Shown piece by piece: positions 1 through 8,308 of a stretch of DNA of 64,000 bases (position 1 is the first letter of the stretch; the number at the start of each line of letters is the position of its first letter). The notes under the pieces are model-generated. The model searched no databases, was not told the origin of the DNA, and worked only from the letters and a program-made list of their open reading frames with translations. Origin of the DNA: Nocardia terrae (GTDB taxonomy: Bacteria > Actinomycetota > Actinomycetes > Mycobacteriales > Mycobacteriaceae); the NCBI RefSeq assembly GCF_009760405.1, contig NZ_WRPP01000002.1, forward strand, positions 1,054,001 through 1,118,000. The letters are read 5' to 3'. The position numbers and the translations under genes were made by a program.

Positions 1-830
1 GCGGCGGCATAGGTCGCGCCGCTGGTCGGGCCCGCCAGCACGCCGTGGGCGGTGGCCAATTCCAGGGTGGCATCGACCGCGCGCCCGGCCTCGATGGCCA
101 TGATGCGGTCGTAGAACTCGGGCTGGAACAACCCCACATCCCACATCTCGGTTTCCGAACGGATGCCGGGAATGAAGTCCCCGCGCTCGGAGACCACCGC
201 GACCGTGGCCAGATCCGGATTGTGTTTGCGCAGAAACGTCGCCGTGCCGCGCGTGGAGCCGGTGGTGCCCAGACCGCCGATCAGACAGTCCACGCGGGTG
301 ATGCCGTCACGGGCGAGATCCTCGTGGATCTCACGCCCGGTGCCCTGATAGTGGGCCTCGATGTTCTTCTCACTCGTGTACTGCGAGGGGTGATACCAGG
401 CGCCCGGCGTGCGGGCCATGGTCGATTCGATGACCGAGTACACGTCGTTCGGCGCGGTCGGGTCCGGGCATTCCGACAGCCCCGGCAGCTCCTCGATGTC
501 GGTGCCCAACAGCGCCAACAGCTCTCGCACCTCGGCGACCTTGATCCGATTGGTGACCGCGCGCAACCCGACCCCGTGCATCGCGGCCAGAATCCGCAAC
601 GCCTTGGCCGTATTGCCGCTCGACGCCTCGATGAAACTCTGCTTGCGGGCGACGATGTCGTCGAGATCGTCGCGGATCATCCCCCACGCCACCCGGTCCT
701 TGACCGACCCGAACGGGTTGTAGAACTCGAGTTTCGCGTAGAGCTCCACGTGCGCGAGCCCGTGCACGGCCGGATCCAGCCGCAACAACGGTGTGTTGCC
801 GATCAGTTCGGTGATGTGGTCGTAGCGCAT
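1..830 (-). CDS. Cysteine synthase-like PLP enzyme (SbnA-like), 3' part outside window
   Basis: A fold-type II PLP enzyme of the cysteine synthase family; the first 276 residues are visible and the C-terminus lies beyond base 1. The N-terminus has the family's ELIGNTPLL motif, a lysine in NPFGSVKDR (K44, the expected Schiff-base residue) and the substrate loop SSGNT (about 70-74). The reading frame starts with ATG at 830, overlapping the stop of the upstream decarboxylase gene as TGATG, so the two are probably translationally coupled. A lone cysteine synthase would be housekeeping. Next to a fold-III decarboxylase it looks more like SbnA, which makes N-(1-amino-1-carboxy-2-ethyl)glutamate on the way to 2,3-diaminopropionate. 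The family is certain; the substrate is inference. Confidence 0.85.
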   Translation of the reverse strand, partial: MRYDHITELIGNTPLLRLDPAVHGLAHVELYAKLEFYNPFGSVKDRVAWGMIRDDLDDIVARKQSFIEASSGNTAKALRILAAMHGVGLRAVTNRIKVAEVRELLALLGTDIEELPGLSECPDPTAPNDVYSVIESTMARTPGAWYHPSQYTSEKNIEAHYQGTGREIHEDLARDGITRVDCLIGGLGTTGSTRGTATFLRKHNPDLATVAVVSERGDFIPGIRSETEMWDVGLFQPEFYDRIMAIEAGRAVDATLELATAHGVLAGPTSGATYAA

Positions 831-2260
831 CAAGCCCCCTCGTGCCGGTAGTCGACGTCACGGCACACCGTGAACGTCCCCGACCGTTGCACCACCGCCA
901 ATTTCGGTGGCACCGAATGCATCGATGCGCGCGCTGCCGACAAATCCATGTGATAAGCGCCGGTATTGGGGAACACGATGAGATCCCCGGGCGCCGGGCA
1001 CCGCGGCAGCCACACCTTGTGATTGGTGATCAGATCCCGCTCCAGGCACAACCGCCCGGCCAGGAACACCCCCACCGCACCGTCATCCGCGCCGGGGTTC
1101 ATCCCGGCGGGCACCAGGATCGGATCCACCATCACCTCCTGATCGGCCGGGGTCACGGTGTCGCGGCTCAGATCCAGATTCACCAGCGTCGACCCGTCGG
1201 CGGTCTCCTTCACGAATTCCACCCGCGCCACGGTGATTCCGGCATGATCCACCAGAGCCTTGCCCGGCTCGAGCCAGATGTCGAGCAGGTTCTCCGCGGC
1301 GATGCGGGCGATCGTGCGGCCCCCGTGCGCCTCCAGCCCGGTATCGAGCAGATCGGCCAGCATCGTCCGGGCATCCACAATGTTGGCATATTTGTGAAAA
1401 ACCGGTGTCCCGTGCACGGCGCCGTCCTCGAGATGGAACCCGAAAGTGTTGCCGCCCCAGGTCATCGGCTCCCCACGCCCCAACAGCGATTCCCGCAGCG
1501 CGTGCACGTATGCATCGAACGCCGCCGCGTCGGCGGTGAACACCTGCCGGAACCCGCCCCCGATATCGAGCACCGACGGCGTCAATCCGGCCGCGTACGC
1601 CTGCTCGGTCAACATCAGGCAACTCTCCACCGCCCGCACCCGCTCGGCGGGCTCACCCGAATCCAGGTGAAAGGCGAACCCGCGGAACTCGATCCGCTCC
1701 CGCTCGGCGACCAGCACCTTCACCACCGCCTCCAGCCGCGCCACCGGCACCCCGAACCGGCTGACCGGAGTCCCCGCGAACCCGCTGACCCGCACCAGCA
1801 CCGGCACCCGCACCCCCGGACCCGCCAGCGCGGCAATGCGTTCGAGCTCCCACACATTGTCCACATTGATCGTCACCCCACTGCCCACCAACCGCGCCAG
1901 CAACCCCTCGCCCTTGGGTCCGGTCACCTCGATCCGCCCCGGAGCGAATCCCGAGCCGAGCGCACTGTCGAGCTCGGCGGCCGAGGCGACATCGATGCCC
2001 ACCCCCGCCGCCTGCGCCACCTCGACGAACGCCCGCGACTGATTCACCTTGTGCGCGTAGCAGATCCGAAACCCCGCCACCCGCGCCGCCAACTCCACCC
2101 GCAACCGCTCCAGGTTCTCGGCGAACACCTGCGGAAACACCAGATGCGCCGGCGCCCCGAACTGCGCCACCGCGGCGTGGACCGCGCCCGGCTCGGCCAG
2201 GAACGCCCGCACCAGCGCATGCATCTTCGCCGGGAGTCCCGGCGGCGCGGCAGCGCTCAT
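830..2260 (-). CDS. Fold-type III PLP decarboxylase (DAP/ornithine decarboxylase family, SbnH-like)
   Basis: 476 residues. The alanine-racemase-like barrel is shown by YAHKVNQS with the PLP lysine at K71, a histidine in FHLDSGE and the phosphate-binding DIGGGF motif. The C-terminal barrel carries the EPGKALV motif. Such enzymes decarboxylate meso-diaminopimelate, ornithine, lysine or, in SbnH, citryl-diaminopropionate. The protein is not an obvious LysA, and its companions are not lysine genes. ATG at 2260 overlaps the upstream stop as ATGA, and its own stop overlaps the next start, so it is the third gene of a tightly coupled operon. A siderophore or diamine-building role is inferred from pairing with the SbnA-like gene. 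Confidence 0.85.
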   Translation of the reverse strand: MSAAAPPGLPAKMHALVRAFLAEPGAVHAAVAQFGAPAHLVFPQVFAENLERLRVELAARVAGFRICYAHKVNQSRAFVEVAQAAGVGIDVASAAELDSALGSGFAPGRIEVTGPKGEGLLARLVGSGVTINVDNVWELERIAALAGPGVRVPVLVRVSGFAGTPVSRFGVPVARLEAVVKVLVAERERIEFRGFAFHLDSGEPAERVRAVESCLMLTEQAYAAGLTPSVLDIGGGFRQVFTADAAAFDAYVHALRESLLGRGEPMTWGGNTFGFHLEDGAVHGTPVFHKYANIVDARTMLADLLDTGLEAHGGRTIARIAAENLLDIWLEPGKALVDHAGITVARVEFVKETADGSTLVNLDLSRDTVTPADQEVMVDPILVPAGMNPGADDGAVGVFLAGRLCLERDLITNHKVWLPRCPAPGDLIVFPNTGAYHMDLSAARASMHSVPPKLAVVQRSGTFTVCRDVDYRHEGA

Positions 2261-3519
2261 ACCGCGGTTTCGGTGGCGGCGGGCGCGGGCGTGACCAGGG
2301 TCGGGGTGTAGCCGCTGTCGCGCAGCGCCTCGAAGGCGCGGTGGCGGTTGCGGGGGCTGCGGAACTCGGCGATCACCCGCTTGCTGACCAGATCGATCTC
2401 GGCGACCCCGATGCTCATCGACTCGAGCACCCCGGTGACGGTGCGGATGCAGTGCTTGCAGGTCATGTCGGGCACGTAGAAGACGCGGTCCTCGGCGCCG
2501 AGTTCGGCGGTGTCCGAACCGGTGTCGGCCGCGACCTCGGCGACGGTGACCCGGTCCACGATGCGGGTGAACGCGTCGGTGAACTTGTCGATGACCACCG
2601 GCAGGATGCTGTAGTGCTCGCCGTCGAGCTGATGGGGCATCGCGGCCAGGCACGCCGGGCGGGTGCCCGGCGCCAGCAGCGCGTACTGGCGCGAGATCAG
2701 ATCCAGCTCGTCGTGGTACTTGGCGATGGCCTCGGGCACGCTCAGCCCCTCGACGAGGGTGGCGCGGCGCATCACCCGGTGCGCGTCCTCGATGGTCATG
2801 TCCTTCATCGCGCGCAGCGTCGCCACCGTCTCCGCCGAATACCGCACGGTCCCATCGGGTTGGGTGGCCAGGGTCACCGCGATCATGCCGCGCCGGTAGC
2901 TCGAGGCTTGCAGCTCCCAATACCAGCGGGTCGCCACCGCCGAATAGATCCCCGAATCCCGCATCCCGACCGCGAATTCGGCCGGACTGCGATACGGGGT
3001 CCAGCGCGCCAGCAGCGCATGCTGGGCCAGTGCGCGCCCGGCCGCCTCGATGCCCACCCGGAAGATCTCGAACGGCTCGTGATCGGTGGTGGTGCCCTCG
3101 AGCACCGCCTCGTCGCGGGCGCTGAGCTGCGACATGCGCTGGGCCAGAGCGGTATCGGCCTGCAGCGCGTGCCACAGCGTCAGCACCGTCTCGCGCATCG
3201 CGATCGGCACGATCGGACCCAGGCCCCCGGCCCGGAAATGCCCGGTGTTGGGGATGCCGTCGCTGTCGGTCCAGGCGATGCGATGGCTGGCGCTGGTCAC
3301 CTGATCGGCGCGGCAGGGCCGCATGAACCGCTCCAGATACAGTCGCTGCGACATCGTCAGATGCGAGCCCGGCTCGGGTTGCAGTGGCGCGCACGTGTAT
3401 TCGATGCGCCGCGGCGGCGGCAGCACCGCGGGCGCGCCCAGCCCGGGCCGGGCCAGCGCGGCCAGCACCCGGGAGGCGGCGCGGCGGTCGTAGCGGGGTT
3501 CGGGGCCGCTGGTAGTCAA
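2257..3519 (-). CDS. Unknown domain fused to C-terminal heavy-metal-associated (HMA) domain
   Basis: 420 residues starting at a TTG (3519) behind a GAGGAGGT ribosome-binding site; the TTG overlaps the upstream stop as TTGA. I do not recognise residues 1-340. They look mostly helical and are rich in W, Y, H and E, with no membrane segment. Residues about 344-410 form an HMA ferredoxin-like domain with the metal-binding MTCKHC motif (C354, C357), as in copper chaperones and P1B ATPases. The C-terminal position on a cytosolic protein is unusual. The operon suggests a role beside PLP enzymes, possibly metal delivery or a metal-dependent oxidative step. The HMA call is firm; the rest is unassigned. 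Confidence 0.75.
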   Translation of the reverse strand: MTTSGPEPRYDRRAASRVLAALARPGLGAPAVLPPPRRIEYTCAPLQPEPGSHLTMSQRLYLERFMRPCRADQVTSASHRIAWTDSDGIPNTGHFRAGGLGPIVPIAMRETVLTLWHALQADTALAQRMSQLSARDEAVLEGTTTDHEPFEIFRVGIEAAGRALAQHALLARWTPYRSPAEFAVGMRDSGIYSAVATRWYWELQASSYRRGMIAVTLATQPDGTVRYSAETVATLRAMKDMTIEDAHRVMRRATLVEGLSVPEAIAKYHDELDLISRQYALLAPGTRPACLAAMPHQLDGEHYSILPVVIDKFTDAFTRIVDRVTVAEVAADTGSDTAELGAEDRVFYVPDMTCKHCIRTVTGVLESMSIGVAEIDLVSKRVIAEFRSPRNRHRAFEALRDSGYTPTLVTPAPAATETAV

Positions 3520-4793
3520 GAGACCTCCTCGGCAATCGTGGCGACACACTCGGTGAACCGGTCGATCTCGTCGAAGGTGTTGTAGACGTGGGCCGAAACC
3601 CGCACCGAGTCCTCGTCCATGGGCACATCGTCGGCGGGCACACAGTGCGCGCCGGTGCGCACCAGGAACCCGAGCTCGCTGAGCACGAAACCCAGATCGG
3701 TGGCGCTGATCCCGGCCAGGGTGAAAGACACGATCCCGTAGCCGGTTTCGCACGGGGCATGGGCGGGGCCGGGCAGGAACTCCACGCCCGCGATCGCGCG
3801 CAGCCCGGCGATCAGCCGTTGCGTCAGCGCCCGATTGTGCTCGGCGATGGACTCGAGGCCCAGCTCGCCCAGCACCTCGAGGGCCGCGCCCAGGGCCAGG
3901 ATGCCGGGCAGATTGTGGGTGCCGCCCTCGAGCAGCTGCGGCATCGACCCGCCCAGCAGCCCCGAATCACCCAGCGACACCGCCGAATTGCCGCCCGGCA
4001 GAAACGGCGCCAGCTCCCCGTGGCGTCGGCGGCGGCAGTACAGCACCCCGGTGCCGGGCGCACCGAACATCTTGTGCGCGGAGAACACCGCGAAATCCGC
4101 GTCCAGCTCCTGCACCCGCACCGGCAGATGCCCGCCGGACTGGCTGCAGTCGAAACACAGCGCGATCTGCGGATCGATGCGCCCGCGCAACTCTTCCAGG
4201 GTGCTCAACGCCCCGAACACATGATGCAGATGCCCCACCGTGATCAACCGGGTGCGCTCGCTGACCCGTGCCGCCACATCCTCCACATCGGCCTCGCCCA
4301 GTGCTGTCACCCGATACGGCACCAACCGGATCTCGCGCCCGAACCCGCCCAGCAGCCGGCGCAGATGATGCCAGGGATACACATTCGACGCATGATCGCG
4401 CGGACTGTAGAGGATCTCGTCCCCATCCCGAAGATTCGTCAACCCCCACGACAACGCCACCGCGTTCAACCCCGCCGTCGACCCGCCGGTGAACACCACT
4501 TCGTCGGGTGCGGCCCCGATGAACCCCGCCATCGCCTCGCGCACCTGCTCGAGCCGGCGGCTCAAACTCGTCGCCCACGGATAGGTGCCGCGCCCGGCAT
4601 TGGCGGTGCGCTCGGTGTGATACCGGTGCACCGCCCGGATCACCGCCAGCGGCTTCTGCGTCGTCGACGCCGAATCCAGGTAAATATCGGACGTTTCACC
4701 CAGGGCGGGAAAGAGTCCGCGCACAGCAGCCCCCGCCGATCCCCGAGCAGCGGGCGGCGTGGGTATAGAGGCCGCAGGTGCGGAGGCGCGCAC
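3516..4793 (-). CDS. Class V aminotransferase, cysteine desulfurase (SufS/NifS)-like
   Basis: About 425 residues from a GTG at 4793 behind a GGGAGGG box; a later GTG (residue V24 here) is an alternative start. Fold-type I PLP enzyme: the Schiff-base lysine is K241 in FSAHKMFG, GTHN precedes the C-terminal domain, and a cysteine sits in RTGAHC (C384) where SufS has its persulfide-forming cysteine. It could therefore move sulfur, but class V members also act as lyases and epimerases. It heads an operon of four genes chained by 4-bp overlaps and not linked to sufBCD, so a dedicated biosynthetic role is more likely than Fe-S assembly. Confidence 0.85.
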   Translation of the reverse strand: MRASAPAASIPTPPAARGSAGAAVRGLFPALGETSDIYLDSASTTQKPLAVIRAVHRYHTERTANAGRGTYPWATSLSRRLEQVREAMAGFIGAAPDEVVFTGGSTAGLNAVALSWGLTNLRDGDEILYSPRDHASNVYPWHHLRRLLGGFGREIRLVPYRVTALGEADVEDVAARVSERTRLITVGHLHHVFGALSTLEELRGRIDPQIALCFDCSQSGGHLPVRVQELDADFAVFSAHKMFGAPGTGVLYCRRRRHGELAPFLPGGNSAVSLGDSGLLGGSMPQLLEGGTHNLPGILALGAALEVLGELGLESIAEHNRALTQRLIAGLRAIAGVEFLPGPAHAPCETGYGIVSFTLAGISATDLGFVLSELGFLVRTGAHCVPADDVPMDEDSVRVSAHVYNTFDEIDRFTECVATIAEEVS

Positions 4794-5012
4794 CGGTGCC
4801 CTCCCTCCCAAGGAGTTCGCGCTGGACCTCACCAACGATACGCACAATCACCGACCCGCTCGAAGGTTCTCGCACCCAACCACTTTCGCCGGTACCCCTT
4901 CGTTACCGACCAGAACGATGCAGCGCGCGGTGCGCTGTGGTGCCCGCGCACGGGCTCGACTCGGGATCGGGTGCGGATCGATCGATCGACCCGAACCACG
5001 ATCGGGCCGCCG

Positions 5013-5552
5013 CTAGCGCTCGGGGCCGCCGGGGTTGCAGAAGGCCGCGACCGTCGCGTCGTAACCGACGGCGGGACGCCAGGGTTCGAGGTTCCAGCTG
5101 GGTTTGTCGGGGGCCACGACGCGGGCCCATTCCCAGTGGCAGCGGAATTGGTCGTACATGCCGGGGGTGTCGGCGTCGGGGGCGGAGGTGAGGACTTCGG
5201 ACCAGGCGCGGTCCAGGGCGGCGGGGTAGGTGTCCTTGCGCCCGGCGGTGGTGGGGTAGACGTGCAGGCGGCGGCCGTCGATCTCGTCGGTCCACTCGGT
5301 GTGGTCGATGAGGGCTTGGTCGGGGTAGGGATCGACCGTCGGGACCACCGCGGCCTGAGCGGTCGGGGACGGGGCGGCCACGGGGGCGGCCGAGCCGGTG
5401 GGCTGGCCGGGAGCCGGGGTGGGCGAATGTGGCGCCAGCGTCAGCGAACTCACCACCACCGGCGCGGACTCCTCGGCCGCGCCGCAACCGGTCAGTACCA
5501 GCGCCAGTGCCAGCACGGGCGGGCCACCCGCGAGTTTCCAGCGCCACCGCAT
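5013..5552 (-). CDS. DUF2599-type secreted lipoprotein
   Basis: 179 residues. A short basic N-terminus and hydrophobic stretch end in the lipobox LTGC (cleavage before the Cys at about residue 23), so it should be a membrane-anchored lipoprotein. A Pro/Ala/Ser-rich linker (about 38-70) leads to a C-terminal domain ending in WNLEPWRP and a CNPGGPE tail, which I associate with DUF2599 proteins of mycobacteria and Nocardia. No function is known to me for the family. It is transcribed away from the FkbH-like gene and is separated from the PLP operon by about 220 bases. Confidence 0.75.
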   Translation of the reverse strand: MRWRWKLAGGPPVLALALVLTGCGAAEESAPVVVSSLTLAPHSPTPAPGQPTGSAAPVAAPSPTAQAAVVPTVDPYPDQALIDHTEWTDEIDGRRLHVYPTTAGRKDTYPAALDRAWSEVLTSAPDADTPGMYDQFRCHWEWARVVAPDKPSWNLEPWRPAVGYDATVAAFCNPGGPER

Positions 5553-5782
5553 GGGCTATTGCCCCTTTCATCCGATCCGTCCCGCCCGGACTCGACGCTA
5601 CCAGCGGTGAACATCCGCTCACCGAACCCGGAGGCAAATAGGAACTTCAGCGTTCCGAAGTGGACCCCGCGCTGGTGCATTGGCCCAGACAGACCCTACG
5701 ATGGCACGCGCAGGGCGGTTCGTGAAAGAGGGGACCGTCCGGCACCCTTGGTACCGGATGGTTGCTGACTGGTAGGGGCTCG

Positions 5783-6256
5783 ATGAACGCCGCAACTGTG
5801 AAACTGCTTGTGTGGGAGTGCGACAACACCCTGTGGGACGGGGTGGTGTGCGACTCGACCGCCGGAGCGCTGCGCGCCGAGGCGGCGCGCTCGCTGCGCA
5901 TCCTCAACGAGCGCGGCGTCATGCACGCCGTCGCCTCGCGCGGCGAATGGGCCTGGACGGTAGAGCAATTGCGCCGCCACGGGGTGGCCGAGCGCTTCGC
6001 CGCCGTCGAGGTCGGCTGGGGCCGCAAGTCCGCGGCCATCTCCCGCATCGCCGAAACCCTCGGCGTGGGCCTGGACCAGGTCGGCTACATCGACGCCGAA
6101 CCCCTCGAACGCAGCGAGGTCGCCCACGCCCTGCCCCAGGTCCGCTGCTACGCCGCCCGCCACGTCGATGTCCTTGCCGCCCTGCAGGAATTCCGCGCCC
6201 CCGTCGGCGACGTCCCACCCCCCACCTCACCCATGGCCCACATCCACGCCCGCTGA
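5783..6256 (+). CDS. FkbH-like HAD-superfamily protein with altered nucleophile motif
   Basis: 157 residues; ATG at 5783 with GGTAGGGG seven bases upstream. The protein matches the HAD-IIIC/FkbH-type fold: VWECDNTLWDG at the N-terminus, a motif II-type VASRG, a conserved K in GRKSAAI and an acidic DxxP-type loop near YIDAEP. In FkbH enzymes, which load glyceryl units onto carrier proteins, motif I is DxDNT. Here the first Asp, the nucleophile, is Glu (E12-C-D14-N-T), so phosphate transfer chemistry may be lost or changed. No carrier protein or PKS lies nearby. It is transcribed divergently from the lipoprotein. Confidence 0.75.
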   Translation: MNAATVKLLVWECDNTLWDGVVCDSTAGALRAEAARSLRILNERGVMHAVASRGEWAWTVEQLRRHGVAERFAAVEVGWGRKSAAISRIAETLGVGLDQVGYIDAEPLERSEVAHALPQVRCYAARHVDVLAALQEFRAPVGDVPPPTSPMAHIHAR

Positions 6257-6430
6257 CCCCAGCCCCGCCATGGCGCCGAGTGCCACATCCTGGAGCGGCT
6301 TTTCCCGAATCCACCTCCAGTGTGTGCCACTCGGCGCTATCGCGTGCGAGGTGGCCGCTGCTCGGGGTGCCGGTGCACGCTGACCGCGGTGGTGCGGTGG
6401 GACCTGCATCGGGGGTGGCGCGCAGACGAA

Positions 6431-6462
6431 CCGGCCGCCGGTCCTCAGGGACCGGCGGCCGG
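6431..6462 (-). terminator. Strong hairpin terminator after the ChoD-like gene
   Basis: A perfect 14-bp inverted repeat (ccggccgccggtcc, 6431-6444, and its complement at 6449-6462) with a 4-base loop lies just past the stop of the ChoD-like gene in its transcription direction. It sits in the 220-base space between two convergent genes and lacks a clear T-run, as is usual for actinobacterial terminators. Confidence 0.7.
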
Positions 6463-6476
6463 CGTTCGGGGGGATC

Positions 6477-8207
6477 TCAGGCGGGGGTGGATTCGGTGCC
6501 GCCGCTGCGGATCTCGACGATCGGCAGGACCAGGGCGGCGGGGGCGGTCGCGGGGACCATCGGCTGCTTGGGTGCGATCGGTGCAATACGGGTGTAGCCG
6601 GCGGACTGGTCGGGGCGGGTGTCGAGTTCACCGTTGTTGGGCCACATGGCCGCCGCGCGTTCGGCCTGGGCGGTGATGGTCAGCGACGGGTTCACGCCCA
6701 GGTTCGCCGAGACCGCCGCACCGTCGACCACGCTCAGGGTCGGGTAGCCGTAGACGCGGTGGTAGGCGTCGATGACACCGTGCTCGGCGTCCGCGCCGAT
6801 GGCCGCGCCGCCCAGGAAGTGCGCGGTCAGCGGGATGTTGAACACTTCGCCCCAGGAGCCGCCCGCCACGCCGCCGATCTTGTCGGCGACCTTGCGGGTG
6901 ACCGCGTTGCCGACGGGGATCCAGGTCGGATTCGGTTCGCCGTGGCCCTGTTTGGAGGTCAGCTTGCGCCCGAACAGCCCGCGTTTGGTGTAGGTGGTGA
7001 TCGAATTGTCCAGGTGCTGCATGACCAGCGAGATGATGGTGCGCTCGCTCCAGTTCTTGACCGACATGAACTGCAGCAGCGTCAGCGGGTGCAGCAGCAC
7101 CGTCCACAGGAACCGCAGCCAGCGCGGGATCTTGCCGCCGCCGTCGACCATCAGCGTCTGCAGCAGGCCCATTGAGTTGGAGCCCTTGCCGTAGCGCACC
7201 GGCTCGATGTGGGTGTCGGGGGTGGGATGGATCGAGGAGGTGATGGCCACACCGCGGGTGAAGTCGATGTCCGGGTTCACCTTGCGGGTGGCCGCGCCCA
7301 CGATCGACTCGGAGTTGGTACGGGTCAGCACACCCAATCGCGGTGACAACTTCGGCAGCACGCCCTTGTCGCGCATGGCGAACAGCAGCTTCTGGGTGCC
7401 GCGGGTGCCCGCGGCCAGGATCACGTGCTCGGCGGTGTAGGTCTTGGGCTGCTTGCGGAACCAGCTCCCGGTGCGCACGGTCTCCACCTGCCAGGAGCCG
7501 TCCTCGAGCGGGCGCACCGTGTCGACCGTGGTCATCGGGAACACCTGCGCGCCACCGGCTTCGGCCAGATACAGATAGTTCTTGACCAGCGTGTTCTTGG
7601 CGTTGTGGCGGCAGCCGGTCATGCACTCGCCGCATTCGATGCACCCGGTGCGGCGCGGGCCCGCGCCACCGAAGTACGGGTCCTCGACGGTCTTGCCCGC
7701 CTCGCCGAAGAACACCCCGACCGGGGTCTGCACGAAGGTGTCACCCACACCCATGTCCTCGGCGACCTGCTTGAAGACCTCGTCGGCCGGGGTCATGTGC
7801 GGGTTGGTGACCACGCCGAGCATCTTGCGGGCCTGCTCGTAGTAGGGCATCAGCTCGTCGTGCCAATCGGTGATCTCGCGCCACTGCGGGTCGGCGAAGA
7901 ACGGCGCGGGCGGGACATAGAGGGTGTTGGCGTAGTTGAGCGAGCCGCCGCCGACGCCCGCGCCCGCGAGGATCAGCACATCACGCAGCGGATGGATGCG
8001 CTGGATGCCGTAGCAGCCCAGCTTGGGCGCCCACAGGAACTTCTTCAGATCCCAGCTGGTCTCGGGCAGCTCGTCATCGGCATAGCGCGCACCGGCCTCG
8101 AGCACCCCGACCTTGTAACCCTTCTCGGTCAGGCGCAGCGCGCTCACACTGCCGCCGAATCCGGACCCGACGATGAGCACGTCGAAATCGGTGTCGCGTT
8201 GGGTCAT
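6477..8207 (-). CDS. choD: GMC oxidoreductase, cholesterol oxidase ChoD-like
   Basis: 576 residues from ATG 8207 with AGGGAGA upstream. The N-terminal FAD-binding fold shows VLIVGSGFGGS (G14-x-G16-x-x-G19) and an acidic residue at the end of strand 2 (VLEAGARY). The mid-region motif CIECGECMTGCRHNAKNTL is typical of the ChoD clade, and the C-terminus holds HFLGGAAIG and NLGVNPSLTI, the usual C-terminal flavin contacts. Family members are annotated as cholesterol oxidases, although Mycobacterium ChoD's activity on sterols is debated. No signal peptide is visible. A MerR regulator is divergent, with a perfect inverted repeat between them. Confidence 0.88.
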   Translation of the reverse strand: MTQRDTDFDVLIVGSGFGGSVSALRLTEKGYKVGVLEAGARYADDELPETSWDLKKFLWAPKLGCYGIQRIHPLRDVLILAGAGVGGGSLNYANTLYVPPAPFFADPQWREITDWHDELMPYYEQARKMLGVVTNPHMTPADEVFKQVAEDMGVGDTFVQTPVGVFFGEAGKTVEDPYFGGAGPRRTGCIECGECMTGCRHNAKNTLVKNYLYLAEAGGAQVFPMTTVDTVRPLEDGSWQVETVRTGSWFRKQPKTYTAEHVILAAGTRGTQKLLFAMRDKGVLPKLSPRLGVLTRTNSESIVGAATRKVNPDIDFTRGVAITSSIHPTPDTHIEPVRYGKGSNSMGLLQTLMVDGGGKIPRWLRFLWTVLLHPLTLLQFMSVKNWSERTIISLVMQHLDNSITTYTKRGLFGRKLTSKQGHGEPNPTWIPVGNAVTRKVADKIGGVAGGSWGEVFNIPLTAHFLGGAAIGADAEHGVIDAYHRVYGYPTLSVVDGAAVSANLGVNPSLTITAQAERAAAMWPNNGELDTRPDQSAGYTRIAPIAPKQPMVPATAPAALVLPIVEIRSGGTESTPA

Positions 8208-8258
8208 GGATTCTCCCTGTGTCGTCGTCGACAGTGTGGCGGCGGTTACGCTAACGCC

Positions 8259-8274
8259 GACAGTGGCAACTGTC
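8259..8274. promoter_or_regulatory. Perfect inverted repeat between ChoD-like and MerR genes
   Basis: gacagt-ggca-actgtc is a perfect 6-4-6 palindrome in the 101-base divergent promoter region. A second imperfect palindrome, gtta-cgc-taac, lies a few bases to its left. The likely ligand is the neighbouring MerR-type regulator, which would control both directions; this is inferred from position only. Confidence 0.5.
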
Positions 8275-8308
8275 AACGTTGGCCGGTTGCGGTATCTATG
8301 CTGTTCGC

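Noticed and set aside
830..3760. A single 976-codon frame covering the decarboxylase and the gene before it
   Set aside because: The decarboxylase frame happens to stay open through the HMA gene. The upstream part is compositionally a shadow, and both genes have their own overlapping starts and stops, so it is not a fusion.
3588..5768. Long plus-strand frame opposite the aminotransferase and lipoprotein genes
   Set aside because: It is antisense to clearly recognisable proteins and has the Arg/Pro/Gly/His-rich composition of a GC-rich shadow frame.
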